A stretch of DNA of 48,541 nt from CAWKOH01 sp963851245 (GTDB lineage Bacteria; Actinomycetota; Acidimicrobiia; Acidimicrobiales; Palsa-688), in NCBI GenBank assembly GCA_963851245.1, contig CAWKOH010000008.1, positions 1 to 48,541 of the forward strand. The letters are read 5' to 3'. The notes beneath the pieces were generated by a model. That model made no database searches, was not told the origin of the DNA, and worked only from the letters and a program-made list of their open reading frames with translations. Position 1 is the first letter of the stretch, and each line of letters opens with the position of its first letter. This document shows, one piece after another, positions 26,455 through 35,570 of this stretch. The position numbers and the translations under genes were made by a program.

Positions 26455-27402
26455 TCAGGCCGACGCCGTTTCCGCGGTTTCTGTATCCGGCCGGCATCTC
26501 GGGGTGTCGTCCCCGGCGTGACTTGGAACAATGACGACCGGAACCGGGCTTCGCTTAACGCACGCCAAGGTGACGGCGCCCAGGGTTCGATGCCCGAAGA
26601 CAGTTGACTGGCCGGCACTAATAGCGAGCAGGTCCGAGCCCGTGGCTTCTTGTACCAGGATGGAAGCCGGCATCCCCCGGCGGGCGATTGCGCTGACTCG
26701 ATCGGTCGGTACGCCGCACCTGGACAGCGAATCGGCGGCTAGCTTGACCGCAGATCGACCTACCAGAGACGAGGGGCGAGCCGTGATAGCAACCGGTCCG
26801 CCCAGTCCCCCGTAGTCACCCTCATACCATGCCATTACTGCTCGAACGACTCCGTTCCGGCGGTGGGCTTCGGAGACTGCCCAGGCGAGCGCGTCAGTTG
26901 CTGGGTCGCTGCCATGGAAACCTACGGTCAGCGTCGCGGGCCTTGAGAGCGGAAGCGGCGTCGACCACGCGCTGCGAGGAACCACCACTACCGGCAGCTC
27001 TGGCCCGGCGACGTCGTGGTTTGACCCGAATACCAGGCTGACAAGGGAGTTGGTGTCAAGTGGGCCGACGATCACGAGGCCATGAGGGTCCTTCAGAGCC
27101 TTGGCGCGTATCCCTTCGGTCGTCGACTCCTCGGGGTCTCCGACATCCAGGCTGGCCTGCGACCCGGCGCCGAGATAGTCCAGGCTGGCGGCTAGGTCCT
27201 TCTGGCCTTGCTCAATTATCTGGGGGTCGAGCATCCAACCCTCGCCCGTCCAAGGGAAAGCCGGCACGTACAGGACGTTGACACGGCTGTGACGACGACC
27301 CGCTTGATGTACCGCCCAGCCCAGCACGGCTTCGGCCGAACTAGCATCATCAACGATCACCAATATGGACGAACCGGGAGGCTCGGTTGTAGCTGCAACC
27401 AC
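26455..27402 (-). CDS. Tandem universal stress protein (two USP domains)
   Basis: 315 residues from GTG 27402, chosen because AAAGGACGAGGG precedes it; the frame is open further upstream. Domain 1 (~10-145) starts SILVIVDDASSAEAVLGWAV and ends LPVVVVPRSA; its glycine-rich ATP loop is degenerate (GPLDTNSLVSLVFGSN). Domain 2 (~160-300) starts TLTVGFHGSDPATDALAWAV and ends with SAGQSTVFGHRTLGAVTLAC and SPVPVVIVP. The two-domain layout resembles mycobacterial Rv2005c/Rv2623-type proteins of the DosR regulon. No good DosR-like box was found upstream, only a weak one near 27590. Confidence 0.85.
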   Translation of the reverse strand: MVAATTEPPGSSILVIVDDASSAEAVLGWAVHQAGRRHSRVNVLYVPAFPWTGEGWMLDPQIIEQGQKDLAASLDYLGAGSQASLDVGDPEESTTEGIRAKALKDPHGLVIVGPLDTNSLVSLVFGSNHDVAGPELPVVVVPRSAWSTPLPLSRPATLTVGFHGSDPATDALAWAVSEAHRRNGVVRAVMAWYEGDYGGLGGPVAITARPSSLVGRSAVKLAADSLSRCGVPTDRVSAIARRGMPASILVQEATGSDLLAISAGQSTVFGHRTLGAVTLACVKRSPVPVVIVPSHAGDDTPRCRPDTETAETASA

Positions 27403-27628
27403 CGACCCTCGTCCTTTCTCTGGACTGTACAAACATTCTCGTGCAGCGAGCATCGACTCGGACAGGGCCATAAGCCTCAATCGAGGACGCCAGGCCAACA
27501 CTGGTCGTCGACTTGCGTTCGGCGCGAGAGCAGTCGACGTGCGCTCGAACCGCTCACGGAGTGGCGATGAGGCGGAGCCCACGATTACCCAACCTTTGCC
27601 CTACCTCGTAGCGTCCCCCTTTACTCCG

Positions 27629-30103
27629 CTAGTCACCGGGGTGGGATAGCTCCCGCTCCAGCTCCACGGGACGGTTGAGAACTCTGCGAGAGTCGCACCG
27701 TCCCGTCTCCGGTCGGCGACCGAGGCGCTGCTCTACTTCGAGCACCGACCTGGTCGTGGCCACCAGCGTGTCGGCGTTGAGGCTCATCGAGTCAATGCCG
27801 ATCTCGACCAGGTATTCGGCCATGTCCGGGTAGTCAGACGGGGCTTGACCACACAGGCCGGAGTGGATCCCGTTTCGGCGGCAGCCTTCGACTGATAGCC
27901 GGATCATCTCCTTGACACCGTCGTCGCGCTCGTCGTAGTCGAAGGCGACCAGGTCACTGTCGCGGTCGACGCCGAGTGTGAGCTGAGTGAGGTCGTTGGA
28001 CCCTATAGAGAAGCCATCGAACAGCTTGGCGAACTGGTCGATGAGGATCACATTGTTCGGGATCTCACACATGGCATAGACCTGCAGTCCGTTTCCCCCT
28101 CGTTCAAGGCCCAGCTTGCTCATGCGGTCCAAAACCCGTTTCGCCTCCTCGACCCGGCGGACGAAGGGGAGCATCAGTATCACGTTGGTGAATCCCATCT
28201 CGTCTCGCACCCGCTTCATAGCTGTGCACTCGAGGGCAAACCCCTCCTCGTAGGCGGGGTGTGCGTATCGTGAGGCACCGCGAAACCCGAGCATTGGGTT
28301 GTCCTCGTACGGCTCGAAGTCCCGGCCGCCGATCAAGCTAGCGTACTCGTTGGTCTTGAAATCGGACATGCGCACCACCACCGGCTTGGGCCAGAAAGCG
28401 GCGGCGATGGTGGCGATTCCCTCCGACAGCCGTTCTACGAAGAACTGCTCGCCGCTCTCGTACCCCTGGAGCAGCTGGGTCAGCTGCTGGCGGGCCCCCG
28501 GGTCCCCGACCCGGTCTGGATGCAGCAGGGCGAGCGGGTGAGCTTTGATGGATTCGCTGATGATGAATTCCATGCGCGCCAACCCCACGCCGTCGTTGGG
28601 CAATGAAGCGGTCGCGAAGGCGAGCTCCGGATTACCGAGGTTCAGCATGATCTTGGTCGTCGGTCGGGGTAGCTCGTCCACCTTGGTTACCTCGACCTTG
28701 AAGCCGAGCACTCCCTGGTAGACACGCCCCGTCTCCCCTTCGGCGCAGGATACGGTGGCGACCTCGCCGTTCGGTACCAGGCTGGTCCCGCTGCCGGTTC
28801 CCACCACCGCCGGGATGCCAAGCTCCCGGGCCACGATCGCAGCATGGCAGGTGCGTCCGCCACGGTTGGTCACGATGGCCGCCGCCACCTTCATGACCGG
28901 CTCCCAGTCGGGTGTAGTGGTATCCGCCACCAACACCTCGCCGGCCTTGAACTCGGCCAGCTGGGCCATGTTGTCGATACGCCTCGCCGTTCCGGAAGCC
29001 ACCCGCTCTCCGACGGCCCGGCCTTCGACCAGGACCCGGCCACCCTGCTCGAGGACGTAATGCTCGAGCACGGTGGCGTTGCGCTGGGAGACGCTGGTCT
29101 CCGGCCTGGCCTGAACCAGATAGAGCTTGCCGTCCAAGCCGTCTTTGGCCCATTCCATATCCATCGGACGGTCGTAATGGCGCTCGATGGCGCAGGCATA
29201 GCCGGCCAACTCGAGTACTTCGGAATCGCTCAAGCAGAAGCGGCTCCGATCCGCCTTGGGAGTGGGAATGTTGCGGGTCGTGTGCTTCGACTCACCGCCG
29301 ACGAAAACCATTTTCACCGCCTTGTCACCCAGGCGCCGACGCAGAACGGCCCGGTAACCCGACTGGTAGGTCGGCTTGTGCACATAGAACTCGTCCGGGT
29401 CTACGGCCCCTTGGACCACGTTCTCTCCGAGACCATAGGAACCGGTGATGAAAACGACATCGGCGAACCCCGACTCGGTGTCGACCGAGAACATGACGCC
29501 AGATGAGGCCAGGTCCGAGCGGACCATCTTCATGACGCCTATCGACAACGCCGTCTTGAAGTGGTCGAAGCCCTGGTCCACCCGATAATGGATAGCTCGA
29601 TCGAGGAACAAGCTGGCGAAGCAACGCCGGCAGGCCTCGAGCAGGTTGGCGTCGCCACGGATGTTCAGGTAGCTCTCGTGCTGGCCGGCGAAGCTGGCGG
29701 TCGGGAGATCCTCGGACGTGGCCGAGCTTCGCACGGCCAGACTGACGTCCTCGCCGTACTGCTCCTGCAGTGCCCGGTAGCCGGCGATGATCTGGGCCGA
29801 CAAGTCGTCCGGGAGGCCGGCTCCGTACACGATCTCACGGGCGCGCAGGCCGCGGCTACTCAGGTCCCTGACGTCGTCCACATTGAGCCCGTCGAGAGTG
29901 CTATGGAGGGGCCCCCACGCGTCGGCCGCGTCCATCACGTGACGGTAGGCATCGGCGGTCACGGCAAAGCCATTGGTGACGCGGACCCCGTCAGCAGACA
30001 GGTTTCGGTACATCTCGCCGAGCGATGCATTCTTGCCGCCAACCAGCGGCACGTCGTCTATACCGATTTCTTCAAACTTCCGGATGTATGAGGTAGAAGC
30101 CAT
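27629..30103 (-). CDS. ppsA: Phosphoenolpyruvate synthase
   Basis: 824 residues, full length. Converts pyruvate plus ATP to PEP, AMP and phosphate. The ATP-grasp domain (VGGKNASLGEMYRNL; VRSSATSEDLPTASFAGQHE), the phosphohistidine motif GGRTCHAAIVARELGIPAVV and the C-terminal PEP-binding barrel (FKTNEYASLIGGRDFEPYED; FSIGSNDLTQLTLGVDRDSD; GLCGQAPSDYPD) are complete. It runs divergent from a USP gene. ATG 30103 is preferred over GTG 30121: a DosR-like box lies 35 nt upstream of it. Together with the PDH and Acs genes it suggests control of pyruvate fate under stress. Confidence 0.93.
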   Translation of the reverse strand: MASTSYIRKFEEIGIDDVPLVGGKNASLGEMYRNLSADGVRVTNGFAVTADAYRHVMDAADAWGPLHSTLDGLNVDDVRDLSSRGLRAREIVYGAGLPDDLSAQIIAGYRALQEQYGEDVSLAVRSSATSEDLPTASFAGQHESYLNIRGDANLLEACRRCFASLFLDRAIHYRVDQGFDHFKTALSIGVMKMVRSDLASSGVMFSVDTESGFADVVFITGSYGLGENVVQGAVDPDEFYVHKPTYQSGYRAVLRRRLGDKAVKMVFVGGESKHTTRNIPTPKADRSRFCLSDSEVLELAGYACAIERHYDRPMDMEWAKDGLDGKLYLVQARPETSVSQRNATVLEHYVLEQGGRVLVEGRAVGERVASGTARRIDNMAQLAEFKAGEVLVADTTTPDWEPVMKVAAAIVTNRGGRTCHAAIVARELGIPAVVGTGSGTSLVPNGEVATVSCAEGETGRVYQGVLGFKVEVTKVDELPRPTTKIMLNLGNPELAFATASLPNDGVGLARMEFIISESIKAHPLALLHPDRVGDPGARQQLTQLLQGYESGEQFFVERLSEGIATIAAAFWPKPVVVRMSDFKTNEYASLIGGRDFEPYEDNPMLGFRGASRYAHPAYEEGFALECTAMKRVRDEMGFTNVILMLPFVRRVEEAKRVLDRMSKLGLERGGNGLQVYAMCEIPNNVILIDQFAKLFDGFSIGSNDLTQLTLGVDRDSDLVAFDYDERDDGVKEMIRLSVEGCRRNGIHSGLCGQAPSDYPDMAEYLVEIGIDSMSLNADTLVATTRSVLEVEQRLGRRPETGRCDSRRVLNRPVELERELSHPGD

Positions 30104-30138
30104 ACCGGCAGGATCCCCCACCTCGGTTTGCCGTGATA

Positions 30139-30152
30139 GAGGCGAAAGCCCT
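30139..30152 (-). promoter_or_regulatory. DosR-like box upstream of ppsA
   Basis: Minus strand AGGGCTTTCGCCTC, 10/14 to the consensus, 35 nt before ATG 30103. Confidence 0.5.
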
Positions 30153-30277
30153 TCCCGAGGCTCATCTTCACCTGGCCTTTCCGCCTATTCCGAAGCCAGT
30201 CGAACGGAACTGGCGAACGGGAGAGTCCTTGACACATCATCGTGGGGGAGAGAGACCCGCAGGGAGGAGTGGTGCGA

Positions 30278-30715
30278 ATGGTGTCCCCGCAGGAACGCCG
30301 GATCGTGGTCGGTGTCGACGGCTCGGAATCGTCGGTCCGGGCGCTAACCTGGGCTGCTCAGCAAGCGCAGCTCACCGGGGCGGTTCTCGAGGTCGTCACC
30401 ACGTGGGAGTGGCCGACCAGCTACGGATGGGGTCTCGTCATCCCTGAAGGATGGAGTCCCACCGAAGACGCCCAGAAGGTGCTCGACGAAGCGATCGAGC
30501 CGGTAGCCGACGCTCATCCCGGGGTGACGATCCGCCCCACGATCATCGAGGGCCACCCCGCACCCGTACTGGTAAAGGAGTCCGAAGGCGCGGAGTTGCT
30601 GGTCGTGGGCAGTCGCGGCCACGGGGAGTTCGCCGGCATGCTGCTCGGATCGGTGAGTGAGCACTGCGTCACCAACGCCCGCTGCCCGGTGCTGGTGATA
30701 CGAGACGGCCGGTGA
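30278..30715 (+). CDS. Universal stress protein (single domain)
   Basis: 145 residues from ATG 30278, with GGGAGGAG upstream. RIVVGVDGSESSVRALTWAA and the ATP loop VVGSRGHGEFAGMLLGSVSE (G-2x-G-9x-GS) define an ATP-binding USP; NARCPVLVIRDGR is the usual final strand. It is divergent from ppsA across a 174-bp region that holds one box closer to ppsA. Confidence 0.92.
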   Translation: MVSPQERRIVVGVDGSESSVRALTWAAQQAQLTGAVLEVVTTWEWPTSYGWGLVIPEGWSPTEDAQKVLDEAIEPVADAHPGVTIRPTIIEGHPAPVLVKESEGAELLVVGSRGHGEFAGMLLGSVSEHCVTNARCPVLVIRDGR

Positions 30716-30731
30716 CGGTTTCACTGTCCCG

Positions 30732-31208
30732 TCAACAGGGCCCTTCGCACCAGTGATCGTCAGCGCGCCGTATCCGGTCCAGCTCGCCCCGCACCATGCT
30801 TACGAGCTCGAGCGGGGTGTTAGGAGCTGCCACCTGGCCGTCCAGCACATCGAGTTCCAGCGGGATAAGCGCGCTGCGCTGAACCCGTAGCAGGCCCTCG
30901 GGCGTGCGGGCGCAGGTACGAATCTCGCCGGCGAGGAACGTTGTGGCCCCTTCCCATACCCGCATCGCTCGCCAGCGCCCTTGGGCCAGACTGCTGATGT
31001 CCTCCCAGCTACCGTGGGCGAGCCGATTGATCCACGTCCAGGGCGGCGGCGACCAGGTGTCCGCAGCTACATCGGCGACAGTGCCCTCGATGATGGCGGT
31101 CGCCTCAGCCACTACCGCGGCGGCCGACCGCGGCCTGGCCCGCCACATCCGGCCCGAGCCGCCGAGGGTGTCCCGAGATTCTTGTTTATCAGTCCCCCGG
31201 CGCCACAT
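30732..31208 (-). CDS. Protein of unknown function
   Basis: 158 residues. AGGAGGGAA precedes ATG 31208, and a DosR-like box lies 58 nt upstream, both supporting a real gene. Sequence includes AAAVVAEATAIIEGTVADVA and Trp-rich WSPPPWTWINRLAHGSWEDI, then LELDVLDGQVAAPNTPLELV. No signal peptide, membrane helix or family recognised. Converges on the USP gene at 30715. Confidence 0.6.
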   Translation of the reverse strand: MWRRGTDKQESRDTLGGSGRMWRARPRSAAAVVAEATAIIEGTVADVAADTWSPPPWTWINRLAHGSWEDISSLAQGRWRAMRVWEGATTFLAGEIRTCARTPEGLLRVQRSALIPLELDVLDGQVAAPNTPLELVSMVRGELDRIRRADDHWCEGPC

Positions 31209-31266
31209 GGTTCCCTCCTAGCCCTCTCATGCTTGGATCCTGGCTGTAAGGGACCCCCATGTCCTA

Positions 31267-31280
31267 GGGCCAAAGGTCCA
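31267..31280 (-). promoter_or_regulatory. DosR-like box
   Basis: Minus strand TGGACCTTTGGCCC, 11/14 to the consensus, 58 nt before the 31208 start. Confidence 0.6.
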
Positions 31281-31289
31281 CTCCATCCG

Positions 31290-31838
31290 TCAGAGTCGAC
31301 GAGCAGACTCCGCGAACGGGACAAAGTGCTCCGTCAGCCACATTCGAGCGCGGTCAGCGACTGCTTGCAAGGTGCCCGGCTCGGCGAAGAGGTGGGTTGC
31401 CCCGGGAATCGTCTCGAGGCGGTTCTCGCACAACATTTGGGCTTGCGCTCTTCGGTTGAGGTCGAGAACGGCGGTATCGCATTCGCCAACGATGAGCAAG
31501 GTGGGGGCACGCACCTGCCTCAGCCGTGCGTCGGCCAGATCCGGTCGGCCGCCAAGGGACACGATGGCGGCCACGTCACAGTCGGGATCGGCGGCAGCCC
31601 ACAGCGCCGCCCCCGCTCCGGTACTGGCGCCGAAGTACCCGACGGGGAGAGGTCGCTCGCAGTCCGGCTGGGTCCGCAGCCACTCGGTCGCCACTGTAAG
31701 GCGATCCGCGAGCAGCCCTATGTCGAAGACTTTGCCTCTGTCGGTCTCCTCGCTGGGCGTGAGCAGGTCGAACAGCAAGGTAGCCAAACCGGAGCGGTTC
31801 AAGGCTTCGGCGACGAACCGGTTGCGGGGGCTGTGACG
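31290..31838 (-). pseudogene. Alpha/beta hydrolase (dienelactone-hydrolase-like), N-terminally truncated
   Basis: The recognisable protein starts SRHSPRNRFVAEALNRSGLA and continues TLLFDLLTPSEE, the nucleophile elbow GYFGASTGAGAALWAAA (Ser), VRAPTLLIVGECDTAVLDLN (Asp) and IPGATHLFAEPGTL (His). The strand and oxyanion loop that normally precede SRHSPRN are missing, and no start codon lies close in this frame. The frame overlaps the end of the phosphoribosyltransferase gene. In M. tuberculosis Rv0571c these two domains occur in one protein and belong to the DosR regulon, so this looks like a fusion broken by a deletion and frame change. Confidence 0.65.
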
Positions 31839-32491
31839 GCTGCAGGGGTACGGGTTGGATCCATTGCAACTCTGTCCAAAAGGTGTACCACTTCCTCGTC
31901 CGTGATCTGGGCGAAGTCCTCGTACCACTCTCCGACCGCGTTCATATGCGAAGAAGTCTCGACGCACACCATTTCGACTTCGAGGCCGAGATCTACGATG
32001 ACGCTCGGGGGTGCGATGGGAGCAGCTAGGACCACTCGGTCCGCGCCACGGGCCAAGGCTACCCGGCAAGCAGCCCGCGCCGTCGATCCGGTCGCGATCC
32101 CATCGTCGACGACTATGACCGTACGGCCGGCCAACTCGATACCAGGCCGGCCGCGGCGATAGTACTGAACCCGCCGTTCCATCTCCCTGCGCTCCGCCTG
32201 CTCCACTGCGGTGACGTCCGCCGGTGCTACTCCGGCCACGCGGACCACTTGGTCATCCATGACTCTGATCCCATCCTCGCCTATGGCGCCCATAGCCAAC
32301 TCGGGTTCGAAGGGCACGCCCAGTTTCCGAACGACAATCACGTCGAGAGGGCACTGGAGGGCCCGCGCCACCTCGAACGCCACGGGGACCCCGCCTCTGG
32401 GCAGACCCAGCACTACCGGGTCAGCCCCGTGCAGATACATCAGTCGTTGAGCCAGCCGCCGACCGGCATCGGATCTGTCGAGAAACGGCAT
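31799..32491 (-). CDS. Phosphoribosyltransferase-family protein
   Basis: 230 residues. VVLGLPRGGVPVAFEVARAL and the PRPP loop TVIVVDDGIATGSTARAACR identify a type I PRTase fold as in the N-terminal domain of mycobacterial Rv0571c and Rv2030c. RLVLAAPIAPPSV and VEMVCVETSSHMNAVGEWYE follow. The last ~20 residues (PTRTPAAVTAPATGSSPKP) are out of family and overlap the hydrolase frame, so the C-terminus is probably a by-product of the junction. Substrate unknown. Confidence 0.82.
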   Translation of the reverse strand: MPFLDRSDAGRRLAQRLMYLHGADPVVLGLPRGGVPVAFEVARALQCPLDVIVVRKLGVPFEPELAMGAIGEDGIRVMDDQVVRVAGVAPADVTAVEQAERREMERRVQYYRRGRPGIELAGRTVIVVDDGIATGSTARAACRVALARGADRVVLAAPIAPPSVIVDLGLEVEMVCVETSSHMNAVGEWYEDFAQITDEEVVHLLDRVAMDPTRTPAAVTAPATGSSPKP

Positions 32492-32608
32492 CTCTCATCA
32501 CCCACTTTCTTGCCCTAAGCATGCGCTCCCTGCCGAGCCCAGACCAGAGCCGACAGGCCCTGACGATCGCGAGGCTCTGATCGCGAGGGTTTCACGGCGG
32601 AACGATCA

Positions 32609-32622
32609 GGGTCTTTCGGCTC
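32609..32622. promoter_or_regulatory. DosR-like box between the PRTase gene and a small gene
   Basis: GGGTCTTTCGGCTC, 12/14 to the consensus. It is 117 nt from the PRTase start and 124 nt from the small plus-strand gene, so which it serves is unclear. Confidence 0.5.
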
Positions 32623-32746
32623 TAGTAGTAGGCCGCCCTCCCATCTAGTCTCATCCCAGTCACAACACAAAACCGCCATACCGGCTCCACTGGGACGACG
32701 TGGAGCCGGTGGGTGAGGTCTCACGGTCCTAGGAGGGGGATTTCTC

Positions 32747-32974
32747 TTGTCCAGCGGCGCAGGCCCCCGAACCGATTCTTGCGTCCCTAACCCGGTAGCG
32801 CTACAGCCGTCGGACGATCTGATCGATCGTCTTCGCGAGCTCAGCAGCGTTGTCGATACGCTCTGGGAAGGCGCTCTGAACAAGCCAGGTGAGGGCCGGG
32901 TTCTCGAAATCGGGGAAGCAAGCCAAGGACTTCACCGTGCCATGATCGCCCTGGATAGCTTCCTTGCAAACTGA
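32747..32974 (+). CDS. Small protein of unknown function
   Basis: 75 residues from TTG 32747, with AGGAGGGGG eight bases upstream. The C-terminal half is helical (DDLIDRLRELSSVVDTLWEG; LEIGEASQGLHRAMIALDSF). No family recognised. It lies 42 bp before a USP gene on the same strand and may be co-transcribed. Confidence 0.5.
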   Translation: MSSGAGPRTDSCVPNPVALQPSDDLIDRLRELSSVVDTLWEGALNKPGEGRVLEIGEASQGLHRAMIALDSFLAN

Positions 32975-33016
32975 CGTCTTCCCGTGGTGTGACGGTACTG
33001 GCTGAGAGGCCTACCT

Positions 33017-33439
33017 GTGTTCGACAACATTCTGGTGGCTGTCGACGGCTCGGAGCAGTCCGATCGGGCTGTGGCCACCGCCCGGGATTTGGCCAGGCTG
33101 TCGGGCGGCACCGTGCACCTGCTGCATGTGAGAGAGCGTGAAGTGATCGGTGGCACGGGAGGGGCGTCCCTCGAGATAGAGGAGCCCGGGGTGGTGGAGG
33201 ACCTCCTGAAGCTCGATTCCGCCGCTTTCATCGATGTGGGAGTGCCGTTCACGGTCAATGTCCGCGACGCCTTCGTGGGCCACGTCGGTTCAGAAATCAT
33301 CGCCGCCTCTCGGGAGCTTCCGGCTGATCTCATCGTGATGGGAAGCAGGGGTCGGGGCGCCATCGGCCACCTCCTCCTCGGAAGCAACGCCTACAAGGTG
33401 CTCCACTTATCTGATTGCCCGGTCCTGGTAGTGCGTTAA
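33017..33439 (+). CDS. Universal stress protein (single domain)
   Basis: 140 residues from GTG 33017. NILVAVDGSEQSDRAVATAR begins the fold and VMGSRGRGAIGHLLLGSNAY is the ATP loop, with Asn where Ser is usual after the last Gly; LSDCPVLVVR closes it. The ribosome site is weak. It probably shares a transcript with the small gene upstream and ends at a strong hairpin. Confidence 0.9.
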   Translation: MFDNILVAVDGSEQSDRAVATARDLARLSGGTVHLLHVREREVIGGTGGASLEIEEPGVVEDLLKLDSAAFIDVGVPFTVNVRDAFVGHVGSEIIAASRELPADLIVMGSRGRGAIGHLLLGSNAYKVLHLSDCPVLVVR

Positions 33440-33753
33440 GTGACAAGACGCCCGCCTCAGCCATCGGTGGCGAGGTCGGGCGTCCCATCCGAATTCCTCC
33501 GGACCTACCCAGTGCCGAGAAGCCACTCCTCAGAGACCTTTGGGACTCTACCTCGGGGCGTCTCCTGTACGACCAGACGCACCCCTCTTGTTGACCGGGA
33601 GCCGCCGAGCGACCCGAACACCCAGCCCTTCCGGCACAAGGTTATCGGCGGAGGTACTCCAACCCATCACCCGGACTCCTCACCTCTTCTCTACTGTCCT
33701 GACTCGAGCCTTCCGAGTACATCTAATTCAACGCCGGGAACGCACCCAATATT
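33440..33753. other. Intergenic stretch with terminator and a weak box
   Basis: About 310 bp between the converging USP and ABC permease genes. It contains the hairpin at 33447-33484 and a weak box (GAGACCTTTGGGAC, 33533-33546, 9/14). No gene is convincing. Confidence 0.45.
33447..33484 (+). terminator. Hairpin after the USP gene
   Basis: Arms GACGCCCGCCTC and GAGGTCGGGCGTC pair with one bulge; an inner GCCA/TGGC stem closes a TCGG tetraloop. It starts seven bases after the stop. No U-run. Confidence 0.6.
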
Positions 33754-34566
33754 TCAAGAATTGGCACGGTGGTACAAGCGCAGAGAGATGAAGAAGAAGA
33801 CCGTGAATATAGCTATAGACCAGGCCATAGTCTGCCAGACCCAGTGGGCTGCGGGCCCCCCGTCGAGTAGAGCGCGAACGCTCGTTACGGCCAGGCTCAG
33901 CGGCTGGTTACGGGCGAAGGGCTGGAGCCAACCGGGCATGGTGGCGAGGGGGACGATGGCGTTGCTGGCGAACATCAGGATGAAAAAGGGCAGAATGCCC
34001 GCTACCTGGGCGGTTTCGGGGTCCTTGGTGGCGAGCCCGATGGTGGCGTATACCCACGAGAAGGAATACCCGAACATGAGGATCACCACGAAGCCGGCCA
34101 TGATGGCCGGTAGAGAGTTATGGAAGCGAAACCCAACCGCCAGCCCCAGGGCGACCATGATGACCAGCGCCAAGGCGCTGCGAGCCAGATCAGCGAGAGT
34201 ACGGCCGGCGAGCACGGCGGGGCGAGCCATGGGCAGGCTTCGGAACCGATCGATAATTCCGCTCTGTAGGTCCTGGGCCAGCCCGATGGAGGTGGTCATG
34301 CATCCGATCAGAACGGCCTCGACGAATATGGCCGGTACGACGTAGTCGACGTAACTGCCGCCTGGGATCCTGATCGCACCACCAAGGACATAGCGGAACA
34401 GCAAGAGGAGCATCGCGGGCTGCAGCGTGCCGATGACCAGCAGCCTGGGTGTGCGCCAGATGCGGAGCAGGTTGCGCTTGGCGACACCAGCGGTGTCGCC
34501 AAGCCCGAGCAACAGGGCCCTGTACGCGGCCTGTGATCCGGCTCGGTCTATGAGGACGCTGGTCAT
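33754..34566 (-). CDS. ABC-2 type transporter permease (DrrB-like)
   Basis: 270 residues with about six membrane helices (for example YVVPAIFVEAVLIGCMTTSI, ALALVIMVALGLAVGFRF, ILPFFILMFASNAIVPLA, AWSIAIFTVFFFISLRLY). The GIIDRFRSLPMARPAVLAGR loop is the ABC-2 coupling region seen in DrrB and nodulation-type exporters. Its start overlaps the stop of the ATPase gene. Substrates could be lipids, drugs or other hydrophobic molecules. Confidence 0.88.
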   Translation of the reverse strand: MTSVLIDRAGSQAAYRALLLGLGDTAGVAKRNLLRIWRTPRLLVIGTLQPAMLLLLFRYVLGGAIRIPGGSYVDYVVPAIFVEAVLIGCMTTSIGLAQDLQSGIIDRFRSLPMARPAVLAGRTLADLARSALALVIMVALGLAVGFRFHNSLPAIMAGFVVILMFGYSFSWVYATIGLATKDPETAQVAGILPFFILMFASNAIVPLATMPGWLQPFARNQPLSLAVTSVRALLDGGPAAHWVWQTMAWSIAIFTVFFFISLRLYHRANS

Positions 34567-35570
34567 ACCGTCACCGCCTCCTTACCTGCCTCCGGCCGAT
34601 CGGACGCCTGTCCGGCCGATCCCGTGAGGGTTAGAAACACGTCGTCCAGGGACGGGCGCCGGATGCCCAGGTCATCGAGTGGGATCGCTGCTTCCTCGAG
34701 CAGCCGTCCGGCTGCGATCAGAAACACTGTGCCCCCTTGCGTCGGTACGCTTACGAGCCGGCGGTCGGTGTCGGTGCGGGGCGTTCCGTGATCCAGGCTG
34801 GCCACCAGGTGGGCGGCTCGGCTCACGTCCTCGGCTCGGCTGACCCGCACTTCCAGGGTGCTGCCCCCAACCTGGTCCTTCAGGTCGTCGGCGGATCCCC
34901 GGGCGATGACCTGTCCGTGATCGAGCACAACTATGCGGTGAGCGAGCCGCTCCGCTTCCTCCATGTACTGTGTGGTGAGCAGGACCGTCGTGCCGGCGGC
35001 GACCAGCTCCTCGACGAACTGCCACAGATCGTTCCGGGTCCGTGGATCGAGACCGGTGGTGGGCTCGTCGAGGAACAGCACGGGTGGTCGAGCTATGAGA
35101 CTGGCGCCGATATCCAGCCGCCGCCGCATCCCGCCGGAGTACGTCTTGACCATCCGGTCGCCGGCATCGGTGAGGCCGAAGCGGTCCAGGATGTCCTGCG
35201 CTCGGTCCCGGCGTTCCCGCTTGGAGAGGTGGTACCACAAGCCGACCAGCTCGAGGTTCTCCCGCCCGGTGAGAAGCTCGTCGACGGCCGCGTACTGACC
35301 GGCCAAGCCGATCTTCGCCCGCAAGCGGGATGCGTCGTGGACCACGTCGTAGCCGGCGACCCGGGCCCGACCGGAATCAGGTTCGATGAGGGTGGTCAGT
35401 ACCCGAACCATTGTCGTCTTTCCGGAACCGTTGGGACCGAGGAGGCCCAAAACCGTGCCTGCTTCTGCCGCCAAGTCGACTCCGGCCAGCGCCTGGGTCT
35501 GTCCAAACCGTTTGGCCACCCCTTCGACCTCGATGACCGGATCGGGGGCGCTCCAACTATGAGCTGACAT
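34563..35570 (-). CDS. ABC transporter ATP-binding protein (DrrA-like)
   Basis: 335 residues. Walker A GLLGPNGSGKTTMVRVL, signature TYSGGMRRRLDIGASL, Walker B PVLFLDEPTTGLDPRTRNDL and the switch His in VLLTTQYMEEAERLAHRIVV (here Gln-Tyr at the H-loop place) mark a DrrA-type ATPase. The C-terminal ~90 residues with PSLDDVFLTLTG are also typical. It overlaps the gene upstream and the permease downstream, so three genes form one operon. Confidence 0.9.
   Translation of the reverse strand: MSAHSWSAPDPVIEVEGVAKRFGQTQALAGVDLAAEAGTVLGLLGPNGSGKTTMVRVLTTLIEPDSGRARVAGYDVVHDASRLRAKIGLAGQYAAVDELLTGRENLELVGLWYHLSKRERRDRAQDILDRFGLTDAGDRMVKTYSGGMRRRLDIGASLIARPPVLFLDEPTTGLDPRTRNDLWQFVEELVAAGTTVLLTTQYMEEAERLAHRIVVLDHGQVIARGSADDLKDQVGGSTLEVRVSRAEDVSRAAHLVASLDHGTPRTDTDRRLVSVPTQGGTVFLIAAGRLLEEAAIPLDDLGIRRPSLDDVFLTLTGSAGQASDRPEAGKEAVTV

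Noticed and set aside
27588..27602. Box-like GGGCAAAGGTTGGG upstream of the tandem USP gene
   Set aside because: Only 8 of 14 positions match and spacing does not fit; kept out of the site list.
33440..34345. A 301-codon plus-strand frame opposite the ABC permease
   Set aside because: The minus-strand permease has clear membrane helices and family motifs; the plus frame is its complement.
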